A stretch of 19,643 nt of DNA, from assembly GCA_017940955.1 (NCBI GenBank), contig JAGAXP010000002.1, positions 1 to 19,643 of the forward strand. Direction: 5' to 3'. Of this stretch, positions 12,315 to 19,566 are shown in pieces. A program made the position numbers and the translations under genes. Each line of letters opens with the position of its first letter. Position 1 is the stretch's first letter. The notes beneath the pieces are model-generated. The model had not been told where the DNA came from, made no database searches, and saw only the letters and a list, made by a program, of their open reading frames with translations. This DNA is from Oribacterium sp. GTDB lineage: Bacteria; Bacillota_A; Clostridia; Lachnospirales; Lachnospiraceae.

Positions 12315-14405
12315 TCACTCTTCGATTCCTGCCATTTCCTTGATGGACTTGATAGCGAAGGTAAGTGTACGTCCGCAAGCGATACCGGCCATGAGACATG
12401 GATAGTTGTTTGCGAAGAATGAACCCGACATATCGCCGCCGATGTAGAGACCCGGAATTACATTGTTCTCATCATCAAGAGCCTGTGTCTTTTCATTTAT
12501 CGAGATACCCTGCTCTGTTGTAAGGAGTGATGCACCGAGCCAACAGCCGTAGAACGGAGCTGTTCTGAGCTCTGAGAGACGAACCTTCATCTTACCGAAG
12601 TCCTCATCCTCCTGCTTGTCATAGAGCTCATTGTAACGCTCAACTGTAGCAAGGAAGTTCTCCTTATCCTCGCCCTCAAAACCAAGCTTGTCAGCAAGCT
12701 CCTCGATTGTGTCAGCCTTAAAGATGAGGCCTTCGCCCTCTTCACCGTACTGCTCAAGCTGCTTGTCTACATATCCGGGTATATTTCTTGACTGTGCTGA
12801 GCATCCGATGGTATGGAATCTCTTGATATCCTCCATGTAGTTGGCATCCATGATCTGGGCATATACATGACCCGGCTGATGAGCTGCAGCATAAACGATA
12901 TCATTGTACGGGCTTGACTCATTAGCGAAACGCTGACCATGACGGTTAACCTTAAGGAATGGCTGTGTGCCGGGGTTATACTGTCTTACAGTTCCCGGGA
13001 ATGCCTTTCCGCCGAAGGAAGACTCGCTCTCAACATAGCCGGAATCAACGCCGGGAGCTACGAGGCCACGGTCAAAGAGCATAGGAGCTGACTCAGCATC
13101 AAGGTGAGCACCTGCCCAAACTGCCGCACGGATTCCGTAACCCTTGTCAGCAGGGCTGAAGGAACATGCTGTTGTAACAGAAGTTCCAAGGGGATCAAGC
13201 TGCTCCATCATATACGGGTTGCCGGGATATCCGCCGCAGGCAAGGAGCACGCCGTTTTTTGCATTGTAACGGATAAGATCGCCTGAATCTACGTTCTGTG
13301 CGATAACACCTGTTACTCTTCCTGTATCATCCTTCTCAAGCTTAACCAGCGAAGTCTTGAAATCCACATCGTAGCCGGCCTTCTGGATGACCTCGAGGAA
13401 GACCTCATTTCTCTGCATTCCGTACTCAGACTCGGAAGCTCTGTAGTTGTGCTCCTGCTCAGGGAATACGAAGGTTGTGTTTTCATCGCTGTCCGGCCAA
13501 CGGGCTTCCTCACCTGAGGTGAATTCACACTTCCAGTTATAGGGCTCATTCTCAAGGATGCCTGCTACGAAATCATGCATGGCAGCTGACTCATCCATCC
13601 ATACCTTAACTACTCTCTGGTCGCACTTTCCTGATGCATAACGGCTGATCTCGGAAAGGAGTTTCTTCTTGTCTACATGTGAACCGGCTGCGATGGCTGC
13701 GGAACTGTTGATGGCACCGTACCAGTGACGTGTGTCCTGAACTACTGCATTCTGCTCGATAACGCGGAAGTTAAGTCCCTTGGAGGCTGCATAAGCTGCT
13801 GCCATCATTCCTGCATTACCCGCACCTACTATAAGGATATCTGTATCGATAGTTTCCTTTACGTCAGCATCATCAACGATGGGCTCCTCACCAAGCCAGT
13901 CCTCATCAGAACCTGTAGGGATGAGATCTCCTGTGGCTGCAACTGCCTCGCCCTTTGCCTGTGCGATACAGTTAGCGGCTGCCTTCTTTACAGCATCGGA
14001 TGTGATTGTTGCACCTGAAACAGCATCAAACTCTGCCGCCTGTGCATCCATAAGAGCCTTCTCAAGATCAGGAACAGCTGCACCACCGATTGAAGGTGTC
14101 TCGCCGTCTGCATTGATCTTTACTTCTGTGATGGATGACTCATCGAAAGTCATTGTAACTGTAACCTTGGAGCTGATTCCATCCGCACCTGCTGTATAAG
14201 TACCCGGTGTGTAAATAGCGCCACCTGCAGGAGCGGCAGCGGCTGTTGTAGCAGCCTCAGTTGCAGCAGCTGTTGTAGCGGCAGCTGTAGTTGCTTCCGG
14301 TGTTCCCGCACCACTTGTGCAGGCTGTAAGGGAACCGAGACCTGCGATAACTGCAGTAGCACCCATTCCCTTGATGAAATCTCGCCTGGTTAACTTTTCT
14401 GACAT
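12315..14405 (-). CDS. Tat-exported FMN/FAD lipoprotein reductase, flavocytochrome c / urocanate reductase-like
   Basis: Extracytoplasmic flavoenzyme of 696 residues. The N-terminus has a twin-arginine motif TRRDFIKG (6-13) and a lipobox-like LTAC (26-29), then an Ala/Thr-rich linker to about 60. An FMN-binding domain (about 62-152) carries the flavinylation motif DAVSGATITS (127-136), the target type for ApbE. A FAD_binding_2 domain (about 188-685) starts with the dinucleotide motif ILIVGAGNAGMMAAA and ends with PGLYIGGDMSGSFFANNYP. It belongs to the large family of extracellular reductases of gut anaerobes that use organic acceptors such as fumarate, urocanate or cinnamates. The HTMGG-type motif of true fumarate reductases is not seen (the equivalent stretch near 625-633 reads GASLLTTEQ), so another substrate is likely. 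AGGAGG precedes the ATG. Electrons may arrive through flavinylated membrane carriers, none encoded here. Confidence 0.9.
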   Translation of the reverse strand: MSEKLTRRDFIKGMGATAVIAGLGSLTACTSGAGTPEATTAAATTAAATEAATTAAAAPAGGAIYTPGTYTAGADGISSKVTVTMTFDESSITEVKINADGETPSIGGAAVPDLEKALMDAQAAEFDAVSGATITSDAVKKAAANCIAQAKGEAVAATGDLIPTGSDEDWLGEEPIVDDADVKETIDTDILIVGAGNAGMMAAAYAASKGLNFRVIEQNAVVQDTRHWYGAINSSAAIAAGSHVDKKKLLSEISRYASGKCDQRVVKVWMDESAAMHDFVAGILENEPYNWKCEFTSGEEARWPDSDENTTFVFPEQEHNYRASESEYGMQRNEVFLEVIQKAGYDVDFKTSLVKLEKDDTGRVTGVIAQNVDSGDLIRYNAKNGVLLACGGYPGNPYMMEQLDPLGTSVTTACSFSPADKGYGIRAAVWAGAHLDAESAPMLFDRGLVAPGVDSGYVESESSFGGKAFPGTVRQYNPGTQPFLKVNRHGQRFANESSPYNDIVYAAAHQPGHVYAQIMDANYMEDIKRFHTIGCSAQSRNIPGYVDKQLEQYGEEGEGLIFKADTIEELADKLGFEGEDKENFLATVERYNELYDKQEDEDFGKMKVRLSELRTAPFYGCWLGASLLTTEQGISINEKTQALDDENNVIPGLYIGGDMSGSFFANNYPCLMAGIACGRTLTFAIKSIKEMAGIEE

Positions 14406-14413
14406 AATAGATC

Positions 14414-14480
14414 CTCCTCTATAAACGCATGTTTTCCGCCGTTTATCTCTAACATACAGATGCAGATCTAATCGGCTCCT
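14414..14480 (-). promoter_or_regulatory. Shared 67-bp leader element, copy 1 (before the flavin reductase)
   Basis: This stretch aligns without gaps to 19349-19415 with 59 of 67 identical bases. It runs from the ribosome binding site GAGGAG back to an AGGAG at its far end. A stem ATAAACG/CGTTTAT encloses a 12-base loop, and its 3-prime arm lies next to the ribosome binding site. Similarity stops at the AGGAG and does not reach the promoter regions. Differences avoid the stem, which argues for an RNA element controlling translation. Confidence 0.65.
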
Positions 14481-14876
14481 GGATTTATATAATAGCTTTT
14501 GACTATTATTTTTTACAGCTAAACATAAATATACGATTCAGCCCCGTCTTGCCACAGTCTGTCGATACCTATGATTAATAGCATGTATAACATAAAATTA
14601 TGCGTTAATTATTATAGCGAATTTAACAGAATTTTAACACTGTTATGTTGATGTTTTATCCTTTTTTAATAATATACAAAATATTGCAGATTATACGTAG
14701 GTGTTCAGTCGGTGGAGCCTTCTCATATTTCTCACTTAATATTTGGTATTTAAGAGCCGATATAAACTACAGAGGCACCACAGGCAATCGCGCTTTATAC
14801 ATCGGGTAAACTTAAGCTTTTACTGAAATCTCTGACCTGACAGCCTGATACTTATATATGAAATTTGGGGGATGAA
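14481..14876. other. Divergent intergenic region
   Basis: About 400 AT-rich bases separate the reductase leader from the surface-protein gene. On the reductase side GTGGCA (14550-14555) and TATATT (14528-14533), 16 bases apart, are a weak candidate promoter. A short palindrome TAACA-C-TGTTA occurs near 14635-14645. At 14703-14719 a 17-base stretch resembles the outer end of the REP-like repeats. For the plus-strand gene GATATAAAC near 14768 is a possible -10 region without a clear -35. No gene was found. Confidence 0.5.
14703..14719 (+). repeat. Possible decayed end of the REP-like repeat
   Basis: GTTCAGTCGGTGGAGCC resembles the outer arm of copy B (GTTCAGCCGGTG-AGCC on the plus strand, GTTCAGCCGGTGGATC on the minus strand). 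The rest of the unit is not present, so this may be a remnant or chance. Confidence 0.3.
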
Positions 14877-15926
14877 ATGCATAAAAGATATATAGGATTA
14901 TTCACAGCGGTTTTTCTGATAATGTCTTCATTCTCAGCTTATGCCCTTGAGTGGCATCAGGATGCTCTGGGCTGGAAGCTCTGGGACAAGAAAAAGAAAC
15001 CCCTGACCAGCGAATGGTACTATGACAGCGGATATCAATATTATTTAAAAGAAGACGGTTACAGGGCAGAGGGCTGGACTCTCATAGATGACAGCTGGTA
15101 CTATTTCAATCAGAAAGGACATCTGGCAACCGATAAATGGATAGATGACAAGTATGTGGATTACAGCGGAAAAATGCTGGCCGACACATGGACACCGGAC
15201 GGCTACTATGTGGGAGCCGACGGAAAATGGATCGAGAACTATCAGAGCGGTTCCGGAACAGCCGGCGCCGGTACCACGGCAGCTGCGAGCACCGGCAATG
15301 CTTCCGCCTCGGCAAACACCGCCATCTCGGCGACCATGAGTGCAGGTAATACTTTTGCACCAGCAAACAACACCGCCTTAACAGCCATGAGCGCAGGTGG
15401 TAATGCTTCTGCCTCGGCAAACACTGCCGCCTCCGGTTTCGACGCGGCAGCCATGTACAGCTATGCCGGCAGCTCCTACATCCCGAAACAGCCCATTGAA
15501 ATCCAGTACATGAAGGCCCATATGACTAAGGACGGAGGCATTTCCCCAAACATCTACTTCATTAATTCCTCCGGAAAAATCATTAGCTCTATAGTCTTCA
15601 CGGTAACTCCTTATGACGCAAGGCATAATGTCACAACCTGTGAAATCACCGGAAATTCCACCGTGGACCGGACGGCGACGGGACCCTTCTATCCCGACGA
15701 CCCCTACTCTCTTGGAAAATACATCCTGGGAGAAGACGGTAATGTTCATAAAACCTCATTAGTCACCGTCAGCGACAATGCAAGAACCTTCAACAATTTT
15801 GTTCTGCTGGATCATATCTGGCTGAGTAAAACCGTTTCCACCTACGCCATAGTCGGCATCAAGCTTCAATACGCCGACGGAACCGAGGAAACCGTTGAGC
15901 CAAATTCCGTGATAAAGCAGGCGTAA
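14877..15926 (+). CDS. Secreted cell-wall-binding repeat protein with unknown C-terminal domain
   Basis: Secreted protein of 349 residues. The signal peptide MHKRYIGLFTAVFLIMSSFS ends at about AYA (21-23). Choline-binding-type repeats rich in Trp/Tyr/Gly follow (about 25-120), for example WYYDSGYQYYL, GWTLIDDSWYYFNQKGHLA and GYYVGADGKWI; such repeats anchor proteins to teichoic acids or the wall. A low-complexity Ala/Ser/Thr/Asn linker (about 125-195) contains three related units of the NASASANTA and MSAGN type. The C-terminal domain (about 203-349) is predicted beta-rich with IYFINSSGKIISSIVFTVTPYDA, ATGPFYPDD and VGIKLQYADGTEE; I recall similar domains in clostridial surface proteins but cannot name a function. 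ATG 14877 has GGGGG five bases upstream; the TTG at 14865 in the same frame has no ribosome binding site. Only full-length plus-strand gene of the window. Confidence 0.82.
   Translation: MHKRYIGLFTAVFLIMSSFSAYALEWHQDALGWKLWDKKKKPLTSEWYYDSGYQYYLKEDGYRAEGWTLIDDSWYYFNQKGHLATDKWIDDKYVDYSGKMLADTWTPDGYYVGADGKWIENYQSGSGTAGAGTTAAASTGNASASANTAISATMSAGNTFAPANNTALTAMSAGGNASASANTAASGFDAAAMYSYAGSSYIPKQPIEIQYMKAHMTKDGGISPNIYFINSSGKIISSIVFTVTPYDARHNVTTCEITGNSTVDRTATGPFYPDDPYSLGKYILGEDGNVHKTSLVTVSDNARTFNNFVLLDHIWLSKTVSTYAIVGIKLQYADGTEETVEPNSVIKQA
15297..15428 (+). repeat. Direct repeats in the linker of the surface-protein gene
   Basis: A 27-base stretch at 15297-15323 recurs at 15402-15428 with two differences, 105 bases (35 codons) apart. 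Both copies encode NASASANTA. A weaker third unit lies between them. Such repeats expand or contract by slippage and can vary the distance of the outer domain from the wall. Confidence 0.7.
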
Positions 15927-15930
15927 AAGC

Positions 15931-15963
15931 AAGAGGGCATCCATTAAAAACGGATGCCCTCTT
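15931..15963. terminator. Bidirectional terminator between convergent genes
   Basis: Perfect 12-bp stem AAGAGGGCATCC/GGATGCCCTCTT with a nine-base loop, lying between the stop of the plus-strand surface protein (15926) and the minus-strand degV-type gene (15980). T-rich tails on both sides are modest (ACTACTT on plus, GCTTTTACG on minus). Confidence 0.8.
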
Positions 15964-15979
15964 ACTACTTATAAATGAT

Positions 15980-16867
15980 TTATTTCAACTCCGCCGGTCT
16001 TTCGATAACCCCTCCGCCGAGTCCGTTCTGCCCGATGTGGCAGCTGATAAGCAGTGACAGAGGTGATACTACGATCTCCGGATTCAGTCTGTCCGGGAAT
16101 TCTGTCTTCAGCTCTTCCGCAAAAGCTTCCGCCTGCTCAGGGTTGTCTGTATAGGCAACGCAAACATAGCAGTTGTTCATATCCTTATCCTTGAGACGGC
16201 CCTCAAGTTCATTTTTGAGCCCCTTAATGATAGCTTCCCTGACCAGCTTGGTGGTTCTCACCTTGGTGTAGGAATCAAGCTTTCCGCCATTGGTGATGCC
16301 CAGAACCGGCTTTATATGAAGAAGGGTTCCGATGGCAGCCGCCACAGGAGTGATACGTCCGCCCTTCTTAAGATACTTAAGGGTATCAACACCGATATAA
16401 ATCTGATTACTTGTAGATTCACGGTTGATAATGTCACAGATCTGCTGTCCGTCATAGCCCTTTGCGGCAAGCTCTTTTGCAAATATGCAGTTCTGTCTCT
16501 GGGTTATGGAAACTCCCTTATCATCGGGAACAAATACCTTTCCCTCATACTTATCTTCATGACTAAGCATTATCGCTGTCTGAGTTGAGCCTGAAAGTCC
16601 GGAGGTAAGAGGAATGTGAACCACCTGATCACAGGTTTCCAGAAGCTCGTCCCAAACCTTCATTACGTCTTCCATGCTTGGCTGTGAAGTTGATATGTCA
16701 CAGTCATTCTTGAGCTTTTCGAAGAACTCTTCTCTGGTAATGTTTATATCTTCAAAGTATTCCTGTCCATCTATACGGAAGGGCATGGGAACAACACGAA
16801 CTCCGAGCTGCTTGCTTTCTTCCTGTGTGATGCCGCTCCCAGAATCTGTAGAAACTCCAATTCTCAT
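15980..16867 (-). CDS. DegV family fatty-acid-binding protein (FakB-like)
   Basis: Cytoplasmic lipid-binding protein of 295 residues, the normal length for the family. Members bind a fatty acid and, as FakB, present it to the kinase FakA for phosphorylation and entry into phospholipid synthesis. Visible family motifs are the N-terminal STDSGSGIT, the ligand-headgroup motif TSQPS (60-64), TSGLSGSTQTA (88-98), LKYLKKGGRI (163-172), HIKPVLGITNGGKL (184-197) and a C-terminal HIGQNGLGGG loop. ATG 16867 follows AAGAGGTG at seven bases. It appears to form its own unit, separated from gpmI by the terminator at 16927-16958 and with a small palindrome upstream. No FakA gene is in the window, so the lipid role is by family only. 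Confidence 0.93.
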   Translation of the reverse strand: MRIGVSTDSGSGITQEESKQLGVRVVPMPFRIDGQEYFEDINITREEFFEKLKNDCDISTSQPSMEDVMKVWDELLETCDQVVHIPLTSGLSGSTQTAIMLSHEDKYEGKVFVPDDKGVSITQRQNCIFAKELAAKGYDGQQICDIINRESTSNQIYIGVDTLKYLKKGGRITPVAAAIGTLLHIKPVLGITNGGKLDSYTKVRTTKLVREAIIKGLKNELEGRLKDKDMNNCYVCVAYTDNPEQAEAFAEELKTEFPDRLNPEIVVSPLSLLISCHIGQNGLGGGVIERPAELK

Positions 16868-16884
16868 AATCTACACCTCTTTTA

Positions 16885-16900
16885 ACATTCCTAAGAATGT
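16885..16900. promoter_or_regulatory. Small palindrome upstream of the degV-type gene
   Basis: ACATTC-CTAA-GAATGT is a perfect 6-bp inverted repeat with a four-base centre, 18 bases before the start codon. It could be an operator or part of the mRNA leader. A TTGATA at about 16915-16920 is a possible -35 box, but no clear -10 follows. Confidence 0.35.
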
Positions 16901-16926
16901 CCTAAAATTCATGTATTATCAAAAAC

Positions 16927-16958
16927 TGAGCGGGTGCTTCATACGAAACATCCGCTCA
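16927..16958 (-). terminator. Terminator of gpmI
   Basis: Ten-base stem TGAGCGGGTG/CATCCGCTCA (one G-T wobble), continued inside by TTC/GAA after one mismatch, followed on the minus strand by GTTTTTGATA. It lies about 150 bases after the gpmI stop codon. Confidence 0.8.
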
Positions 16959-17009
16959 TACTGTCAAAAGAAATCATTGAATTTTAGATTCCTTTATTGA
17001 TCGTATTCG

Positions 17010-17034
17010 GTACAATCGCGCCGAGCCATTGTAC
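17010..17034. repeat. Inverted repeat in the gpmI 3-prime region
   Basis: GTACAAT (17010-17016) and ATTGTAC (17028-17034) flank an 11-base GC-rich centre. It lies between the gpmI stop and its terminator; there is no T-run and no obvious role. Confidence 0.4.
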
Positions 17035-17107
17035 TATCTTTTTTAAAAACTGTCAAAGACTTTGCTGAATGCCGGGACTTAAAGGCCTAAACATTAGCCC
17101 TGTCACA

Positions 17108-18652
17108 TCATTTTACGATAAGTGACTTTCCTGACATCTCTTCCGGCTGAGGAATCTCCATCATCTCAAGAAGAGTAGGAGCAAGGTCGCAAAGTGCGCC
17201 GCCCTCACGAAGCTTCCAGGTCGGATCAGCGTTGACAAGGATGAATGGAACAGGATTTGTTGTGTGAGCTGTCCATGGCTCGCCTGTCTCGTAGTTGATC
17301 ATCATGTCAGCATTACCATGATCTGCACAGATGACCATCTGACCGTTTGCATCCCTAATGGCGTCTACTACCTTACCTACAGCCTCATCAACAACCTCGA
17401 TGGCCTTAACTGCTGCAGGAATTACACCTGTGTGTCCAACCATGTCAGGATTTGCGAAGTTAGCGATGATCATATCGTACTTGCCGGATCTGATAGCGTC
17501 GCAAAGCTTGTCGCATACCTCAGGGCATGACATCTGAGGCTTGAGGTCATAGGTAGGAACATCCTTTGGTGAAGGAACCAGTACACGATCCTCACCCTCA
17601 TTAGGCTCCTCAACACCGCCGTTAAAGAAGAAGGTTACGTGTGCATACTTCTCTGTCTCGGCGATACGAAGCTGCTTAAGTCCGAGGGATGCAGCATACT
17701 CACCGAGAGTCTTTGTTATGGACTGCTTCGGGAATGCTATCTCCTTGTTAGGAATTGTCGGATCATAATCTGTGAAGCATACGAACTTTGTATCCAGGCG
17801 CTTGCCTCTTGCAAAGAAATCAAACTCATCATCGCAGAAGCAGTGAGTCATCTCACGTGCACGATCCGGACGGAAGTTGTAGAAGATGCAGGAATCGCCG
17901 TCTGTGATTACGTGAACCGGCTTTCCATCCTTTTCGATAACGCATGGAACAACGAACTCGTCAAGAACCTTTGCTTCGTAGGACTTGTCGATAGCTTCTG
18001 TAACTGATGCTGCCTTATCACCTACGCCCTTTGTCATGGCATCGTATGCCTTCTCAACACGGTCATAGTTCTTGTCACGGTCCATAGCATAGTAACGGCC
18101 GGAAATCATAGCGATCTCGCCGACACCAAGCTCTGCCATCTTGTCCTCAACCTGCTGAAGGAAGCTCTTTCCTGAATCAGGCGGTGTGTCACGACCGTCA
18201 AGGAATGCATAGAGATAAACCTTCTTTAAGCCGTTTCTCTTAGCGAGCTCAAGGATACCGAAGATGTGCTCGATGTGTGAGTGAACGCCGCCGTCGGAAA
18301 CAAGTCCGAACATGTTGAGAGCGGAATCGTTCTTCTTGCAATTCTCGATTGCATTCATAAGTGCGGGATTAGTAAAGAAATCACCGTCATTGATGGACTT
18401 TGTTATACGTGTAAGATCCTGATATATGATGCGTCCTGCACCCATATTCATGTGTCCTACCTCTGAGTTTCCCATCTGTCCGTCAGGAAGACCTACGAAA
18501 AGTCCTGATGCCTGTCCTTCTACAAATGGGCACTCTGCCATAAGTTTATCCATAACCGGAGTCTTTGCCATGGCGATGGCATTCCCCTCCGGATTTTTAT
18601 TGATGCCATAACCATCAAGGATCAGAAGTACTACTGGTTTCTTATCTGTCAT
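17108..18652 (-). CDS. gpmI: 2,3-bisphosphoglycerate-independent phosphoglycerate mutase
   Basis: Cytoplasmic glycolytic enzyme interconverting 3- and 2-phosphoglycerate with a bound pair of manganese ions. At 514 residues it has the expected length. Alkaline-phosphatase-fold motifs are intact: metal-binding Asp13 in LILDGYG, nucleophile Ser63 in MGNSEVGHMNMGAGR, the phosphotransfer-domain motifs VSDGGVHSHIEH (118-129) and FLDGRDTPP (150-158), RPDRAREMT (261-269), metal ligands Asp403 and His407 in NPDMVGHTG, ADHGNAD (443-449) and His463 in WTAHTTNPVP. ATG 18652 follows AGAGGTAAGG. It appears as a single-gene unit; in many Firmicutes gpmI sits with tpiA, pgk or eno, which are absent here. Confidence 0.98.
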   Translation of the reverse strand: MTDKKPVVLLILDGYGINKNPEGNAIAMAKTPVMDKLMAECPFVEGQASGLFVGLPDGQMGNSEVGHMNMGAGRIIYQDLTRITKSINDGDFFTNPALMNAIENCKKNDSALNMFGLVSDGGVHSHIEHIFGILELAKRNGLKKVYLYAFLDGRDTPPDSGKSFLQQVEDKMAELGVGEIAMISGRYYAMDRDKNYDRVEKAYDAMTKGVGDKAASVTEAIDKSYEAKVLDEFVVPCVIEKDGKPVHVITDGDSCIFYNFRPDRAREMTHCFCDDEFDFFARGKRLDTKFVCFTDYDPTIPNKEIAFPKQSITKTLGEYAASLGLKQLRIAETEKYAHVTFFFNGGVEEPNEGEDRVLVPSPKDVPTYDLKPQMSCPEVCDKLCDAIRSGKYDMIIANFANPDMVGHTGVIPAAVKAIEVVDEAVGKVVDAIRDANGQMVICADHGNADMMINYETGEPWTAHTTNPVPFILVNADPTWKLREGGALCDLAPTLLEMMEIPQPEEMSGKSLIVK

Positions 18653-18689
18653 GATAACCTTACCTCTTTTTTATTAGATTTTTTTGTAG

Positions 18690-18716
18690 TTTATACCAAA
18701 TAAAAGTTAGCGTCAA
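18690..18716 (-). promoter_or_regulatory. Candidate gpmI promoter
   Basis: On the minus strand TTGACG (18711-18716) and TATAAA (18690-18695) are separated by 15 bases, shorter than the optimum. The -35 box overlaps the terminator stem of the preceding gene. Confidence 0.4.
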
Positions 18717-18735
18717 TGATTCCGACGCTAACTTT
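18703..18735 (-). terminator. Terminator of the cyclic-nucleotide-domain gene
   Basis: Perfect 12-bp stem AAAGTTAGCGTC/GACGCTAACTTT with a nine-base loop, followed on the minus strand by TTATTTGG after the stem Ts. It lies about 90 bases after the stop at 18827. Confidence 0.85.
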
Positions 18736-18826
18736 GTTAAAAAATATACAATTTGTTTATATATCCGTTATAAAAAATGATTCTTCCGTCCCCGGTGGTA
18801 ATACCGGTGGAATTCTGTCTCATTGC

Positions 18827-19342
18827 TTATACTTCCGCAGAAAAGAACGAATCTTCCGGGTTGTAGGTTTTTTCTACATATTTCAGCTGGTATTGTTTCA
18901 GTCTCGTCACAACCTTCGGGTCCAGAGCATTATCATCCGGCAGATCCTTAAGTATCTCATTCAGATCTTCCATGAGCATGGAAATGTCCAGACTCTGGGT
19001 GACTATGATCTTTGCCATGCTTTTCATGATTCCCAGGGTGTTGCCCCGGTTCTCGCTGAGGAAGGACTCCAGCTGCTCCTCGCTTACCCTCATGAGAAGA
19101 ACGTCGTTTAATGCAACCGCCGTATAGACCTGCGGCCGCCCCGTAAGCATTGATATCTCCCCGAAAAATCTGTTTTCCTCGAGGATTCCCAAAACATTCT
19201 CATGTTCTTTCTCGTGATTTACGTACAGGGCCACACTGCCTTTCAGCACCTTGTACATGTATGGATGAATTTCCTTTTCCTTAAATATAATGTCTCCGGC
19301 AAGGTACCTTTTCATTCCGCCGGGTTTTACGTCGCAAGACAT
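18827..19342 (-). CDS. Cyclic-nucleotide-binding-domain protein without DNA-binding domain
   Basis: Protein of 171 residues from the chosen start. The first about 100 residues form a CRP-type beta-roll domain, with AGDIIFKEKE, YMYKVLKGSVALYV, FFGEISMLTGRP (59-70) and VLLMRVSEEQLESFL. A helical tail with no recognisable helix-turn-helix follows, so it is unlikely to be a classical CRP/FNR transcription factor. In the phosphate-binding cassette the Arg usually present after GE...GxP is Gln71, so cAMP binding is uncertain. A longer in-frame ATG at 19390 exists, but the strong GAGGAG six bases before ATG 19342 and the shared untranslated leader favour the shorter form. Possible roles are a ligand sensor acting through protein contacts or a regulatory subunit. 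Its leader matches that of the flavin reductase gene, suggesting co-regulation. Confidence 0.82.
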   Translation of the reverse strand: MSCDVKPGGMKRYLAGDIIFKEKEIHPYMYKVLKGSVALYVNHEKEHENVLGILEENRFFGEISMLTGRPQVYTAVALNDVLLMRVSEEQLESFLSENRGNTLGIMKSMAKIIVTQSLDISMLMEDLNEILKDLPDDNALDPKVVTRLKQYQLKYVEKTYNPEDSFFSAEV

Positions 19343-19348
19343 ATTAAT

Positions 19349-19415
19349 CTCCTCTATAAACGCATGTTTTTCGCCGTTTATCTCTGACATACAGCTGCAA
19401 ATCTGGTTGACTCCT
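19349..19415 (-). promoter_or_regulatory. Shared 67-bp leader element, copy 2 (before the cyclic-nucleotide-domain gene)
   Basis: Partner of 14414-14480 (59/67 identical). The same stem ATAAACG/CGTTTAT and the same flanking GAGGAG ribosome binding site and distal AGGAG are kept. The longer in-frame start of the downstream gene at 19390 lies inside this element. Confidence 0.65.
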
Positions 19416-19449
19416 ATGGGTACTGTGCAAATGATTTAATCATAATCAA

Positions 19450-19478
19450 AGTGTAACCTGTCACGTATCAAGCGTCAA
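19450..19478 (-). promoter_or_regulatory. Promoter of the cyclic-nucleotide-domain gene
   Basis: On the minus strand TTGACG (19473-19478), a 17-base spacer and TACACT (19450-19455) form a reasonable vegetative promoter. It predicts a transcript start near 19443 and a leader of about 100 bases that includes the shared element. Confidence 0.55.
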
Positions 19479-19503
19479 CGCCTTAAAACTTAGCATCCAA
19501 CAC

Positions 19504-19539
19504 AAAAAGAGCAGCTATCCTCTGATAACTACTCTTTTT
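19504..19539. terminator. Terminator behind the edge gene
   Basis: AAAAAGAG (19504-19511) pairs with CTCTTTTT (19532-19539), continued inward by AG/CT and TATC/GATA with two mismatches and a four-base loop. The arms supply T-runs in both directions. It lies just after the minus-strand stop at 19567. Confidence 0.75.
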
Positions 19540-19566
19540 AGCTTGTTGACATAGTTGTTTTACGAA

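Noticed and set aside
14865..14876. TTG start for the surface protein
   Set aside because: No ribosome binding site precedes it, and the GGGGG used by the ATG at 14877 would lie inside the coding region.
14761..14876. Possible riboswitch upstream of the surface-protein gene
   Set aside because: I could not find the conserved core of any riboswitch class or a convincing stem with a terminator or masked ribosome binding site.
17639..18007. 122-codon plus-strand frame
   Set aside because: Antisense to gpmI, whose catalytic motifs are complete on the minus strand.
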